A program made the position numbers and the translations under genes. DNA of 64,000 nt from Herbaspirillum sp. meg3. GTDB taxonomy: Bacteria; Pseudomonadota; Gammaproteobacteria; Burkholderiales; Burkholderiaceae_D. Below, in pieces: positions 25,155 through 34,372 of this stretch (the first letter of the stretch is position 1; every line of letters begins with the position of its first letter). The notes under the pieces were generated by a model. That model ran no database searches and had not been told where the DNA came from. It saw only the letters and a program-made list of their open reading frames with translations. The DNA lies in assembly GCF_002257565.1 (NCBI RefSeq), contig NZ_CP022736.1, positions 2,666,001 to 2,730,000 on the forward strand, written 5' to 3'.

Positions 25155-25985
25155 ATGAGTCTGCACGACACCCCAATACAATCCGCAGCCAGTCAGAATC
25201 CGGCTTCACTCGACCATCTGGTTATCAACACTCATTACGACATCGACGCCGCCCAGTCATTATTGGCTGGCCTGGGCTTCACCATCACTCCACGCGGCTA
25301 TCACACCCTTGGATCAGTCAACCATCTGATCGTGCTTGCCGGCGGGTATCTGGAATTGATCGGCCAACCGCGCGGCAGCGACAAGGTGCGCCAGGAGATC
25401 CTGGATAGCCCGGTCGGCATCGATGGTCTGGTTTATGCCGTGGAAGATGTGCAAGCCTGCCACGACGAATGGGGGGCGATGGGGCTGAAGACGACACCGG
25501 TTCAGCATTTTTCGCGTCCGGTTGACGTTGACGGCAAGGCGATCGATGCGCGGTTTTCTACGGTCCGGCTGTTGCCCGGACAATTTGCGGCAGGCCGTGT
25601 TTATGCTTGCCGTCATCTGACGCCGGAGTTGGTCTGGCGGCCGGAATGGATGGCGCATCCTAATGGCGTGCACGGCATTTCCGGCATGCTGGTAGTGGAC
25701 AAGAATCCTGCGCTGGCAACGGACGATTATGGCCGCATGGGGCGTTGGGGCACCGATTTCTCGCTGGAGTTCACGGATACGGATAGTTTGCCGGGGCGAT
25801 TTGGTGAACTCGCCGGGTATGCTCCGCAGCGCGAGGCGTTTTTTGCAGCGATCCGTTTTTGTGGCGGTGATCGCAAGGATATCGCCGACCGGGCGCGATC
25901 GCTTGGGTTGCCGATGCGAGAAGATGCCGGCAGGCTTACGCTGGCACTGCCGGCGTTTCAGGTCTTGCTTGAATTCGCTGGATAA
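25155..25985 (+). CDS. VOC/glyoxalase-like domain protein
   Basis: A 276-residue protein with a vicinal-oxygen-chelate fold. Typical segments are LDHLVINTHYDIDAAQSLLA, LGFTITPRGYHTLGSVNHLI and YLELIGQPRG near the N-terminus, with a second related half including LVWRPEWMAHPNGVHGISG. This is the glyoxalase-like group of VOC proteins whose reactions are not assigned. H22-type metal ligands (LDHLV) and the Glu of YLELI are present. No linked gene points to a substrate. Convergent with aspD. Confidence 0.75.
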   Translation: MSLHDTPIQSAASQNPASLDHLVINTHYDIDAAQSLLAGLGFTITPRGYHTLGSVNHLIVLAGGYLELIGQPRGSDKVRQEILDSPVGIDGLVYAVEDVQACHDEWGAMGLKTTPVQHFSRPVDVDGKAIDARFSTVRLLPGQFAAGRVYACRHLTPELVWRPEWMAHPNGVHGISGMLVVDKNPALATDDYGRMGRWGTDFSLEFTDTDSLPGRFGELAGYAPQREAFFAAIRFCGGDRKDIADRARSLGLPMREDAGRLTLALPAFQVLLEFAG

Positions 25986-26086
25986 TACGCGCCGTCAGTC
26001 ATCTACATGGCTATCCGGAGGCTGACAAAAAACGATCCGCCCGAACTGCTGTCGACGACATCACCTTGCGTGTCGCCATAACGCAA

Positions 26087-26110
26087 GAAGCCCGGCATGC
26101 ACCGGGCTTC
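26087..26110. terminator. Bidirectional terminator hairpin between VOC and aspD
   Basis: GAAGCCCGG (26087-26095) pairs with CCGGGCTTC (26102-26110) around a 6-base loop. The tail is only moderately T-rich on the plus side. It lies between two convergent genes and could serve both. Confidence 0.65.
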
Positions 26111-26139
26111 CTGTCATTTCATCCAGTGTCAGACCAATG

Positions 26140-27795
26140 CTATTTTTTGGCTTTGACCGTCTTGGCGGGTTTTACTGCCTTCTCTCCCTTCGCGGTTTTG
26201 CTTTTAGCGCCACCCTTCTCTTTCTCAAATATCGCGAAATACTCCGAGGCCATCTTTCTGATCGCGCGGCCGATATTGGCGTAGTCGTATTCGTTGAGAT
26301 TGGCCAGGGAGACGCGGCCGGATGGATGTGTCGCGCCAAAGCCTTTGCCAGGCAGCAGGATCACGCCGGTTTCTTCCGCCAGGCGGAACAATGCTTCGTT
26401 GGGTTTCATCCGCTTGAGCAACCACTTGGAAAATTCTTCGCCATGCATTTGCGCGGCCAGCAATTCCATGTCGAGCAGATGGTAGTAACGCACGGAGTTG
26501 GCGTCGTACGGCATGGGCAGACCCAGCTCCCGGTAGAGCGCTTCTTTGCGGCGCAGGACGATGCGCTTCATTGCGGCCTTGTAAGTGCCGGCCTCGTCCA
26601 TCAGCGAGAACAGCGAGAACAGGCTCATCTGCGCCTGCACCGGCGTCGACAGACCCGCCGTGTGATTCAGCGCCACGGTGCGGCTGTCGGCAACAAGTCG
26701 ATCGATGAATTTGATCGTCCGTGGCGCCGTGGTGATGGAGCTGTAGCGCTCGTCGAGCTGGAGAGCTGTTTTCTCAGGAAGTTGGGAGATCAGTTCGTCG
26801 ATGACGTTGTGTTTGTGCGTGGCGACCACGCCCATGCGCCAACCGGTCGCGCCGAAGTACTTGGAGAACGAATACACCAGGATCGTGTTGTACGGGCAGA
26901 TCGCAAACAGCGAGGTGAAGTTGTCGGCGAAGGTGGCGTAGACGTCGTCGGTGAGGATGATCAGGTCGGGACGTTGTTTAACGATCTCGGCGATATAAGC
27001 CAGCGTCTTGTCGTCGATCTTGACCGATGGCGGATTACTCGGGTTGACCAGGAAGAAAGCCTTGACCTTGGGATCGAGGAGCTTGTCGAGTTCTTTCTTG
27101 GTGTATTGCCAGTTGTTGGATTGCGGCGCGTCAATCACCAGCTCAACCAGGTTGAATTCGGACAGGTGCGGAATCTCGATGTAGGGCGTGAAGATCGGCA
27201 TGCCGAGGGCAATCGTGTCGCCTTCCTTGATGACGTGATTGGCCTTGAGACTGCCGAACAGATAGGTCATCGCGGCGGTACCGCCTTCCACCGCGTACAT
27301 GTCGAAGTGGCCGACGAAAGGATGCGTGCCGATCATTTCCTTGTGCAGGTAATTGCCGACGATGCGTTCGGTCATGCGCAGCATACGGTCCGGCACGGGA
27401 TAGTTGCAGCCGAGGATGGCTTCACACATCTCATAGATGAAGTCGCCGGCCGACATGCCGAGCTGATCGCGCACGTAGGACACGGCGGCTTCAATGAAGC
27501 GGATGCCGGGCACGCCGGCGTGGTTTTTGGCAAACAGTTCGAAGCGAGCCTCGATACCTTCGCGTTTTGGGAAACCGCCGACGCCGTCCATATAGATATA
27601 GGAGCGCTCAGCTTCGGACATGGCGAACAGACCGAACTGGAAGAAGCCATGACGTGGCGTGGTGGCGAGAAAATTGGGATTGCCGCGGCCGGCGTTGAGC
27701 ATGAGCTTATTGCTTTGCAGCGCGGTTTGTATCAACGCGTCTTTGAGTTCGAATGGGCTCAACAGGGAAAGCTTTGCTGGGTCGCTAAAATCCAT
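26140..27795 (-). CDS. aspD: Aspartate 4-decarboxylase (bifunctional aspartate aminotransferase)
   Basis: A 551-residue fold-type I PLP enzyme. The PLP lysine lies in YSFSKYFGATGWRMG, and LNAGRGNPNF near the N-terminus and VNPSNPPSVKI in the middle match the AspD group. It converts L-aspartate to L-alanine and CO2 in the cytoplasm. It is 89 bases downstream of aspT, so the pair forms the aspartate:alanine proton-motive cycle. The last about 25 residues are a Lys/Ala-rich tail (KSKTAKGEKAVKPAKTVKAK) outside the catalytic fold, as an unusual extension. Length otherwise fits the family. Confidence 0.93.
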   Translation of the reverse strand: MDFSDPAKLSLLSPFELKDALIQTALQSNKLMLNAGRGNPNFLATTPRHGFFQFGLFAMSEAERSYIYMDGVGGFPKREGIEARFELFAKNHAGVPGIRFIEAAVSYVRDQLGMSAGDFIYEMCEAILGCNYPVPDRMLRMTERIVGNYLHKEMIGTHPFVGHFDMYAVEGGTAAMTYLFGSLKANHVIKEGDTIALGMPIFTPYIEIPHLSEFNLVELVIDAPQSNNWQYTKKELDKLLDPKVKAFFLVNPSNPPSVKIDDKTLAYIAEIVKQRPDLIILTDDVYATFADNFTSLFAICPYNTILVYSFSKYFGATGWRMGVVATHKHNVIDELISQLPEKTALQLDERYSSITTAPRTIKFIDRLVADSRTVALNHTAGLSTPVQAQMSLFSLFSLMDEAGTYKAAMKRIVLRRKEALYRELGLPMPYDANSVRYYHLLDMELLAAQMHGEEFSKWLLKRMKPNEALFRLAEETGVILLPGKGFGATHPSGRVSLANLNEYDYANIGRAIRKMASEYFAIFEKEKGGAKSKTAKGEKAVKPAKTVKAKK

Positions 27796-27884
27796 GGTGC
27801 TGCTCCTTTTTTAAAACGATGCCCTGTGTCAGCGGCGAAAATAGGTGTGAAATCGAAAAATGTAAAACCGGTAGCTTTGTTCGC

Positions 27885-29573
27885 TTACACCAGCGCCACA
27901 ATCAGCGGCCCCAGCAAGGTCAGGAAGACATTGGCCAGCGCGTAAGTGATGGCGAAGGGAACGGTCGGGATGGCGTTCTCGGCCTTGTCGAGGACTTCGC
28001 CGAAGGCTGGATTGGCGCTGCGCGAGCCACTGAGCGCACCGGCGAATACGGCTGTGTTTTCATAACGCAGGATGTAGCGTCCAATCAGCATCGTCAGAAC
28101 CAGCGGCAAGATGGTGACAACCACGCCGATACCGAACAAGGTCAATCCCTGCGCCTTGACGGTTTGCACGGCCTGCAAGCCGGACGACAAACCGACCACG
28201 ACGACAAAGCCGGCCAGACCAAGATCCTTGAGAATCTGTACCGCCGCTGTCGGCATCGCGCCGAAGGTCTGTCGTTTTGCCCGCAGCCAGCCGAACAGCA
28301 AACCAGACAACAATGCCCCGCCACCGCTGCCAAGCGTCAACGGAATCGAGCCGACGCGCGCCGTCAGCAAGCCGACCAGCAGGCCCACGACCAGACCGGC
28401 GCCGAGATAGACAAAGTCGGTTTTTGCACTCGGTACGAGGGCGTAGCCGATCAGCGAAGAAACGCGTTTGACGTCTTGCTCGGCCCCGAACACCGACACC
28501 ACGTCGCCAATCTGGACGACGGTTTTCTCCTGCAGCGGCAATACCTTGCCCATGCGCGTGAGCTGCACGACATAGATGCCATGCTTTACCTGCAATGCGG
28601 TGTTGATACGGATGTCGCCAACAGTGCGGTTGTGATACTCCTTATTGGAGAGCACGACATCGCGGCGTTCCACGGTCAGCTCCATGCCTTCAATGCCGTA
28701 CAGCTCTTTGCTGAAAATCGGCTCCACATTGATCATTGCCTGGCGGCGGCCGACGGCAAGTACGATGTCACCCGCTTCCAATGGCAACTCGGGCGCAACC
28801 TCGATGATCTTGCCGCCGCGCTTGAGGCGTTCGATGGTGATGCCGTGGGCGGCGTGTTCTTTTTCCAGCTGCTCGATGGTGAGATTGGTGTGGTCACCGA
28901 TCTGATAAATCCGTCCGATCAGATCAGGCGCAGCTTCTTGCTGGCCCGGTGCGAGTACTTGCACACCCGATTGCATGGCGGCTTCGGCGCGTACGGCATC
29001 TTCTTTGATGCTGCGCCCCATCAGCCTGGGCAGCAGATTCACGCACACCAGAATCGCGCCGAACGAGCCGAACACATAGGTCACGGCATAGCCGACGGCG
29101 ACGTTGCCTTGCAGGCGTTTAACTTCATCGGCAGCAAGTCCGAGTTTGGCAATGGCGTCACCGGCGGTACCGATGATGGCCGACTGCGTCAGACCTCCGG
29201 CGGCGACACCGGCAGCCAGCCCTTTGTCGAGACCGAACAGTTTTGCCATGATGACCACCGTCGCCAGGCCGGTGATGGCCAGCACGGCGGCGAGGATGAT
29301 TTCACGTATCGACTGCTTGCCCAGCGAGTTGAAAAATTGCGGTCCGCTTTCATAGCCGACTGCGTAGATGAAGAGCGCAAACAGCACCGACTTCACGCCG
29401 GGATCGACACTCACGCCGACCTGGCTGACCAGCACGGCGACCAGCAGCGAACCTGCTACGCCGCCGAGTTGAAATTTTCCGAACTGGATCTTGCCGACGT
29501 AATAGCCGACGGCAAGGGATAGAAATAAGGCAATCTCGGGAGAGCGTGCAAACAAATGGTGTAGCCATTCCAT
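27885..29573 (-). CDS. aspT: Aspartate:alanine antiporter AspT
   Basis: A 562-residue inner-membrane exchanger of the AAE family. An N-terminal membrane block (residues 1-185) and a C-terminal block (about 385-562) flank a large cytoplasmic region with two RCK/TrkA-C-like domains (GRIYQIGDHTNLTIEQL and NRTVGDIRINTALQVKHG). The motif GGLTQSAIIGTAGDAI and its second-half counterpart GALSGSRSANPAFG are the conserved transport signatures. It swaps external aspartate for internal alanine; with AspD this consumes a proton and builds proton motive force. It is upstream of aspD on the same strand. Confidence 0.93.
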   Translation of the reverse strand: MEWLHHLFARSPEIALFLSLAVGYYVGKIQFGKFQLGGVAGSLLVAVLVSQVGVSVDPGVKSVLFALFIYAVGYESGPQFFNSLGKQSIREIILAAVLAITGLATVVIMAKLFGLDKGLAAGVAAGGLTQSAIIGTAGDAIAKLGLAADEVKRLQGNVAVGYAVTYVFGSFGAILVCVNLLPRLMGRSIKEDAVRAEAAMQSGVQVLAPGQQEAAPDLIGRIYQIGDHTNLTIEQLEKEHAAHGITIERLKRGGKIIEVAPELPLEAGDIVLAVGRRQAMINVEPIFSKELYGIEGMELTVERRDVVLSNKEYHNRTVGDIRINTALQVKHGIYVVQLTRMGKVLPLQEKTVVQIGDVVSVFGAEQDVKRVSSLIGYALVPSAKTDFVYLGAGLVVGLLVGLLTARVGSIPLTLGSGGGALLSGLLFGWLRAKRQTFGAMPTAAVQILKDLGLAGFVVVVGLSSGLQAVQTVKAQGLTLFGIGVVVTILPLVLTMLIGRYILRYENTAVFAGALSGSRSANPAFGEVLDKAENAIPTVPFAITYALANVFLTLLGPLIVALV

Positions 29574-30101
29574 GGTTACTGCCTTTCAAGGAAGAGATGT
29601 TGTTTTTGAAAATGGGATGGAAAAGGTAATAAACGCGGAGATAAGTGTGGAGATAAACCGCGGCGCGGCGAACAGCGCCGGCGGCGGGAAGAAACTGTGG
29701 AAAAACGGTGCTGAGCAGCGTTGGATGGCTTGCTTGCGACAGGCGTAATGAAGGCAGAAAAAACTGCAACTGCATTAAGCATAGGCGCCCCATAACAAGA
29801 TTTAAATCGTGCGATGCGGGCCGGTTGATATGCCGGGCTTGCATCGATGTATCGATTTGCAGTGGTGATGTGTTCTTACTTGGCTAGCGCAGAATGTGTT
29901 ATCGGATGACCTCTCCTGAAGTCATCCGGATATTGCCGCCTGGCTATATGAAGTGGCTAGGATGCGCGTATAAAAGATGGGCGTCAATGCGCTAGATCAT
30001 AAGAACGATAGAAAAACATACCTCCTTCCGGGCATGTTTTTAAGGCGATGTTTTGAGAACCCGCCGGCGAGATATCAATTGCTTGTTTGATGAGTAACTT
30101 A
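29574..30101. other. Intergenic region upstream of aspT
   Basis: A 528-base gap with no convincing gene. A frame across 29350-29844 on the minus strand overlaps aspT and has no family features, so it is not called. The region should contain the aspT promoter and the end of the MocR-type gene transcript. I recognise no operator or riboswitch in it. Confidence 0.4.
30012..30041 (-). terminator. Possible terminator of the MocR-type regulator gene
   Basis: AAAAACAT (30012-30019) pairs with ATGTTTTT (30034-30041), with part of the 14-base loop (CC/GG) able to pair as well. The minus-strand reading also ends in a T-run. It is 60 bases beyond the regulator stop. Confidence 0.4.
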
Positions 30102-31658
30102 TCAGGCAAACGTCTTCTGCGGGCGCTGCTGCTCGGCGGGTGATCCTGTTTGAGAAACATGCCGCCGGATTACTTTCGCCAAGGTGTCGAAGGCAGGTCC
30201 GATAGCCTCATCCGGCACGCTCGCATAACCAAGCAAGAGTCCGCTTCGCGCGGTCTTGGGCGACATGTAATAGGTCGACAGCGGACGGACGATGATGCCG
30301 TCTTTTCGCGCGTCTTCGCAGACCAGCTTGTCATTGCACTCGGGTGGCAGCGACACCGTGAGATGAAGGCCGGCCTCACCGCCGGTGATGTTCATCTCGT
30401 CGCCGAAGTTGCGATGGATGGCTTGCTGCAGCAACTGCAATCGCTCGGCGTACAGCACCCGCATCTTGCGGATGTGCGAGGAAAAATGGCCTTCGGCCAT
30501 GAAGTCGGCGAGTGTCGCTTGCAGGAAGACTTGTCCTGACCGGTACAGCTCGGCCATGCCTGTGCTGAAGGCCGGTGCCAGGGCTTCCGGCACGACAAGA
30601 AAACCGATGCGCAGACCGGGAAACATGATCTTGCTGAAAGTCCCCATGTACAGCACCCGGTTGTGCGTATCCATGCCTTGCAGCGATGCCAGTGGACGGC
30701 CGCCGTAGCGGAACTCGCTGTCGTAATCGTCTTCGATGACCCACACCTTGTGAGCTGCAGCATATTCAAGCAGCATGCGGCGGCGTGACAAGCTCATGAC
30801 CATGCCGAGCGGATATTGATGCGACGGCGTCGTGCAGATAAAACGTGGCGGACGGCGCAGATTGGCGAGACGCATACGCATGCCTTCCTGATCGACCGGG
30901 ATCGGCACGGATTCAATCCCCAGCGAACTCAATACACTGCGCGTGCCCCAGTAGCAGGGATCTTCGATCCAGGCCGAGTCGCCGTGCTCACCGAGCAGTT
31001 TGACGACGGTATCAAGAGACTGGTGGATGCCTGTGGTGATCAACACCTGGCTGGCATTGCAATTGACCGAACGGGAGATGCGCAGGTATTCGGCGATGGC
31101 CTCACGCAGCGGGCCGTAACCTGCACCGGGGCCATAGGTCAGCATTTCCGCCTGCGAACGGCGCCAGTGTTTGTTTTGCAAGCGGCTCCAGACTTTGCTG
31201 GGGAATTGCGTCACGTCGGGAATGCCGGGCATGAAGGCGCCCCACTGCTTGTCGCTCACACCGGCCTGCCGCGTCAGCATGGCGCCGCGCGCGGAGAGTT
31301 CAGATTTTCCGGAAGGATCGGTGAGCGGCACATTGCGCTCGACCGTTTCCGGAATCTGGTCAGGCGCGGTATCGGCGACGAAGGTGCCTGCACCTGCGCG
31401 GCTTTCGAGATACCCCTCGGCCAGCAATTGTTCGTAAGCGTAGGTGACCGTGTTGCGAGACATGCCAAGCTCACCGGCGAGATCGCGCGAGGATGGCAAT
31501 TGCAAACCGGCAGGCAAGGTCTGAGCGAGGATCGCTTCGCGGATCAACTGATAGATCTGACGATTGACCGGGGCGCGCGGAATGCGAGCACTTCCCGAAC
31601 CTGAAGAAGCGCGATTGACGCGTAGCAGCAAATAATCCGACAAGGAGACGATGCGCAA
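30102..31658 (-). CDS. MocR/GabR-type transcriptional regulator
   Basis: A 518-residue fusion protein. Residues about 30-110 are a GntR-type winged helix (NRQIYQLIREAILA, PSSRDLAGELGMSRNTVTYAYEQL). The rest is an aminotransferase-like domain of fold type I with the PLP lysine in MGTFSKIMFPGLRIGF and the substrate segment VIEDDYDSEFRYG. GabR-like proteins bind GABA and PLP and activate gab genes. It is divergent from gabT with a 115-base gap to the gabT start, so it very likely controls that cluster and itself. Family members of the PdxR kind are an alternative. Confidence 0.88.
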   Translation of the reverse strand: MRIVSLSDYLLLRVNRASSGSGSARIPRAPVNRQIYQLIREAILAQTLPAGLQLPSSRDLAGELGMSRNTVTYAYEQLLAEGYLESRAGAGTFVADTAPDQIPETVERNVPLTDPSGKSELSARGAMLTRQAGVSDKQWGAFMPGIPDVTQFPSKVWSRLQNKHWRRSQAEMLTYGPGAGYGPLREAIAEYLRISRSVNCNASQVLITTGIHQSLDTVVKLLGEHGDSAWIEDPCYWGTRSVLSSLGIESVPIPVDQEGMRMRLANLRRPPRFICTTPSHQYPLGMVMSLSRRRMLLEYAAAHKVWVIEDDYDSEFRYGGRPLASLQGMDTHNRVLYMGTFSKIMFPGLRIGFLVVPEALAPAFSTGMAELYRSGQVFLQATLADFMAEGHFSSHIRKMRVLYAERLQLLQQAIHRNFGDEMNITGGEAGLHLTVSLPPECNDKLVCEDARKDGIIVRPLSTYYMSPKTARSGLLLGYASVPDEAIGPAFDTLAKVIRRHVSQTGSPAEQQRPQKTFA

Positions 31659-31681
31659 AGTGGCCCCATCAAATATTTAGA

Positions 31682-31706
31682 ATTGGCTCTATATTACAGG
31701 TCCATT
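31682..31706. promoter_or_regulatory. Candidate GabR-type operator in the divergent gap
   Basis: ATTGGCTCT (31682-31690) and AGGTCCATT (31698-31706) are imperfect inverted half-sites (6 of 9 positions when one is reversed) with an AT-rich spacer. They sit between the MocR-type regulator gene and gabT. MocR regulators use paired sites in such gaps; the assignment is by position and pattern only. Confidence 0.45.
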
Positions 31707-31772
31707 GCAGATTTAGTATTGCTTCAACGTAGTTTTCTTTCAGTTTCTTCAAAGCGGATACCGGAGCAAGCA

Positions 31773-33143
31773 ATGACATCCAATGCACTCAAGAGCGTCG
31801 CACCTGTAGCAGCAGTGGCAGCAGTGACCTCCGTCACACAAGTTACTTCGGCCAAGGCCGCCTCCAATAGCGAACTGCAGGCTCGCAAGAACGCCGCCAC
31901 GCCACGCGGCGTCGGTGTGATGTGCGACTTTTACGCTGATCGTGCCCTCAATGCCGAGCTGTGGGATGTCGAAGGCCGCCGTTATATCGACTTCGCCGCC
32001 GGCATCGCCGTATTGAATACCGGTCATCGCCATCCCAAGCTGATGCAAGCGATCAGCGCCCAGATGGAGCGTTTCACCCATACCGCCTATCAGATCGTCC
32101 CGTATGCGAGCTATGTCGAGTTGGCAGAACGTATCAACGCCATCACGCCCGGCGAGCACGCCAAGAAGACCGCGCTGTTCAGCACCGGCGCAGAGGCAGT
32201 GGAAAACGCCATCAAGATTGCCCGCGCGGCCACCGGGCGCGCCGCCGTCATCGCCTTCTCGGGGGCTTTCCACGGGCGCACGATGATGGGCATGGCGCTG
32301 ACCGGCAAGGTTGCGCCTTACAAACTGGGTTTCGGTCCTTTCCCCGGCGAGGTGTATCACGCGCCCTTCCCTACGGCGCTGCATGGCGTGAGCACTGATG
32401 ATGCGCTGGCGGCAGTCAACGGCTTGTTCAAAAGCGACGTCGATCCGAAGCGTGTGGCGGCCATCATTATTGAACCGGTGCAAGGCGAAGGCGGCTTCTA
32501 TGCCGCGCCGGTAGAGTTCATGCGCGGTTTGCGCAAAATCTGCGACGAGCACGGCATCCTGCTGATTGCCGATGAAGTGCAAACCGGTTTTGCGCGTACC
32601 GGTAAATTATTTGCAATGGAACATTACGACGTCCTGCCTGACCTGATGACGATGGCCAAGAGTCTGGCAGGTGGTATGCCGCTGGCGGCCGTCTGCGGCC
32701 GTGCCGAGGTGATGGATGCACCGGCGCCAGGCGGTCTGGGCGGCACATACGCCGGCAACCCCTTGGCGGTCGCCTCGGCCCTGGCGGTGCTGGATGTCAT
32801 TGCGGAAGAAAGCCTGGTGGTGCGCGGTGCGCGCCTGGGTTCTGCGCTGAAGGATTTCCTGATCGGCCTGGGCGCCAACACGCCAGCCATCGGTGAAGTA
32901 CGTGGCCTTGGCGCGATGGTCGCGGTGGAATTCGTCGAACCCGGCACCGACAAGCCGGATGCGGAATTCGCCAAGCGCGTGCAGGGCAATGCCTTGAAAA
33001 GCGGTTTGCTGCTGCTGACCTGCGGCAGCTACGGCAATGTGATTCGCTTCTTGTTTCCGCTGACGATTCCGGATACCGTCATGGACGAAGCGCTGGTCAT
33101 TCTGGAGAAGGCGATCCTCGACGCACACATCGCCAACGCCTGA
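31773..33143 (+). CDS. gabT: 4-aminobutyrate aminotransferase
   Basis: A 456-residue class III aminotransferase. The PLP lysine is in MTMAKSLAGGMPL, preceded by LLIADEVQTGFARTG and SGAFHGRTMMGMALTG. The enzyme transfers the amino group of GABA to 2-oxoglutarate and yields succinate semialdehyde. The ATG at 31773 has GGAG upstream; the frame also extends to 31683 but without a ribosome binding site. The first about 30 residues are an Ala/Val/Ser-rich extension absent from the E. coli enzyme, whose homology begins near LQARKNAATPRGVG. First gene of the gab-transport operon. Confidence 0.93.
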   Translation: MTSNALKSVAPVAAVAAVTSVTQVTSAKAASNSELQARKNAATPRGVGVMCDFYADRALNAELWDVEGRRYIDFAAGIAVLNTGHRHPKLMQAISAQMERFTHTAYQIVPYASYVELAERINAITPGEHAKKTALFSTGAEAVENAIKIARAATGRAAVIAFSGAFHGRTMMGMALTGKVAPYKLGFGPFPGEVYHAPFPTALHGVSTDDALAAVNGLFKSDVDPKRVAAIIIEPVQGEGGFYAAPVEFMRGLRKICDEHGILLIADEVQTGFARTGKLFAMEHYDVLPDLMTMAKSLAGGMPLAAVCGRAEVMDAPAPGGLGGTYAGNPLAVASALAVLDVIAEESLVVRGARLGSALKDFLIGLGANTPAIGEVRGLGAMVAVEFVEPGTDKPDAEFAKRVQGNALKSGLLLLTCGSYGNVIRFLFPLTIPDTVMDEALVILEKAILDAHIANA

Positions 33144-33192
33144 GCCCGCATTCATTTCAGCTTTGATTTCCAGATACCCCGAAAGAGCAAGC

Positions 33193-34320
33193 ATGAGACC
33201 AAATGCGATGGAGATAGCGCCGGAGCAAGTGAAGCCGGCCGACACGCTGGTGCAGTTCTGCGGCGTGAAAAAGACCTACGACGGTGAAAACCTGATCGTC
33301 AAGAACCTCGATCTGGAAATTCGCCGCGGCGAGTTCCTGACCTTGCTGGGGCCGTCCGGTTCGGGCAAGACAACCTGCCTGATGATGCTGGCCGGCTTCG
33401 AGTACCCGACCAGCGGCGAGATCCGGCTGGACGGGCAACTGCTTAATCGCGTGCCGCCGCACAAGCGCAACATCGGCATGGTGTTCCAGAACTATGCGCT
33501 GTTCCCGCACATGACGATTGCGCAGAACGTCGCCTATCCGCTGTCGGTGCGCAAGATGGATAGTGTGACGCGTGCCGCCAAGGTCAAGCAGGCGCTGGAC
33601 ATGGTGCAGATGGGCAAGTTCGGTGATCGCTATCCGACGCAGTTATCCGGCGGCCAGCAGCAGCGCGTGGCGCTGGCGCGCACCTTGGTGTTCGATCCGC
33701 AACTGGTGCTCATGGATGAGCCGCTGGGAGCACTCGACAAGCAACTGCGCGAGCACATGCAGCTGGAATTGAAGGCGCTGCACAAGCGGCTCGGGGTGAC
33801 CTTCGTCTATGTCACGCACGACCAGAGCGAAGCGCTGACCATGTCGGATCGCGTCGCCGTGTTCGACCAGGGTGTGATCCAGCAACTGGCACCGGTGGAA
33901 GACCTGTACGAATTCCCTGAAAACCAGTTCGTGGCCAGTTTCATCGGTGATAACAATCGCTTCAAGGCCAGTGTTGAAGCCATCGATGGCGAACGCTGCA
34001 CGATCCGCCTGCCGGACGGCGCAACACTCTCCGGTCTGAACGTACATCGTGCGCAGACAGGACAAAACGTGGTCGCCTGTGTGCGTCCGGAGCGCATCCG
34101 GTTACAGCCTTTGTCGATGCAGGATGGCACCAATCTCATCAAGGCCAGCGTTGCCGGCCTGATCTATTTCGGCGACCACGTACGTGTGCGCTGTGTCGTC
34201 AGCGGGCAGGACGATTGTTTCGTCAAGCTGTCGCTGAGCGACCCGGCGCTGGCCGATCTCGCCGAAGGCAGCAACGTCGGGCTGCTGATCGCGCCGGAAC
34301 GCCTGCGCGTATTTGCCTGA
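33193..34320 (+). CDS. ABC transporter ATP-binding protein (PotA-like)
   Basis: A 375-residue ATPase. It has Walker A GPSGSGKTT, the Q-loop FQNYALFPH, the signature LSGGQQQRVALAR, Walker B LVLMDEPLGALD and the switch histidine in YVTHDQSEAL. A C-terminal TOBE domain (from about residue 290) matches the PotA/FbpC group. It energises uptake of polyamine-like substrates. It follows gabT by 49 bases; the ATG at 33193 is the likely start. Linkage to gabT and gabD suggests GABA, putrescine or a related compound as substrate. Confidence 0.92.
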   Translation: MRPNAMEIAPEQVKPADTLVQFCGVKKTYDGENLIVKNLDLEIRRGEFLTLLGPSGSGKTTCLMMLAGFEYPTSGEIRLDGQLLNRVPPHKRNIGMVFQNYALFPHMTIAQNVAYPLSVRKMDSVTRAAKVKQALDMVQMGKFGDRYPTQLSGGQQQRVALARTLVFDPQLVLMDEPLGALDKQLREHMQLELKALHKRLGVTFVYVTHDQSEALTMSDRVAVFDQGVIQQLAPVEDLYEFPENQFVASFIGDNNRFKASVEAIDGERCTIRLPDGATLSGLNVHRAQTGQNVVACVRPERIRLQPLSMQDGTNLIKASVAGLIYFGDHVRVRCVVSGQDDCFVKLSLSDPALADLAEGSNVGLLIAPERLRVFA

Positions 34321-34372
34321 TCTTTTTCGTCTTTCATTTTCATCACCAAGAACCACAACCAAAGAGGAACAC

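Noticed and set aside
26137..27945. A 602-residue open frame antisense to aspD
   Set aside because: It is the mirror of a strongly conserved aminotransferase gene in GC-rich DNA, has no family features, and its residues (His/Arg/Gln/Asp-rich) are typical of antisense frames.
27819..29522. A 567-residue open frame antisense to aspT
   Set aside because: Same reason: shadow of a membrane transporter gene with the usual His/Gln/Arg-rich composition.
29350..29844. A 164-residue minus-strand frame upstream of and overlapping aspT
   Set aside because: No ribosome binding site, no domain, overlaps aspT; composition is of a random frame.
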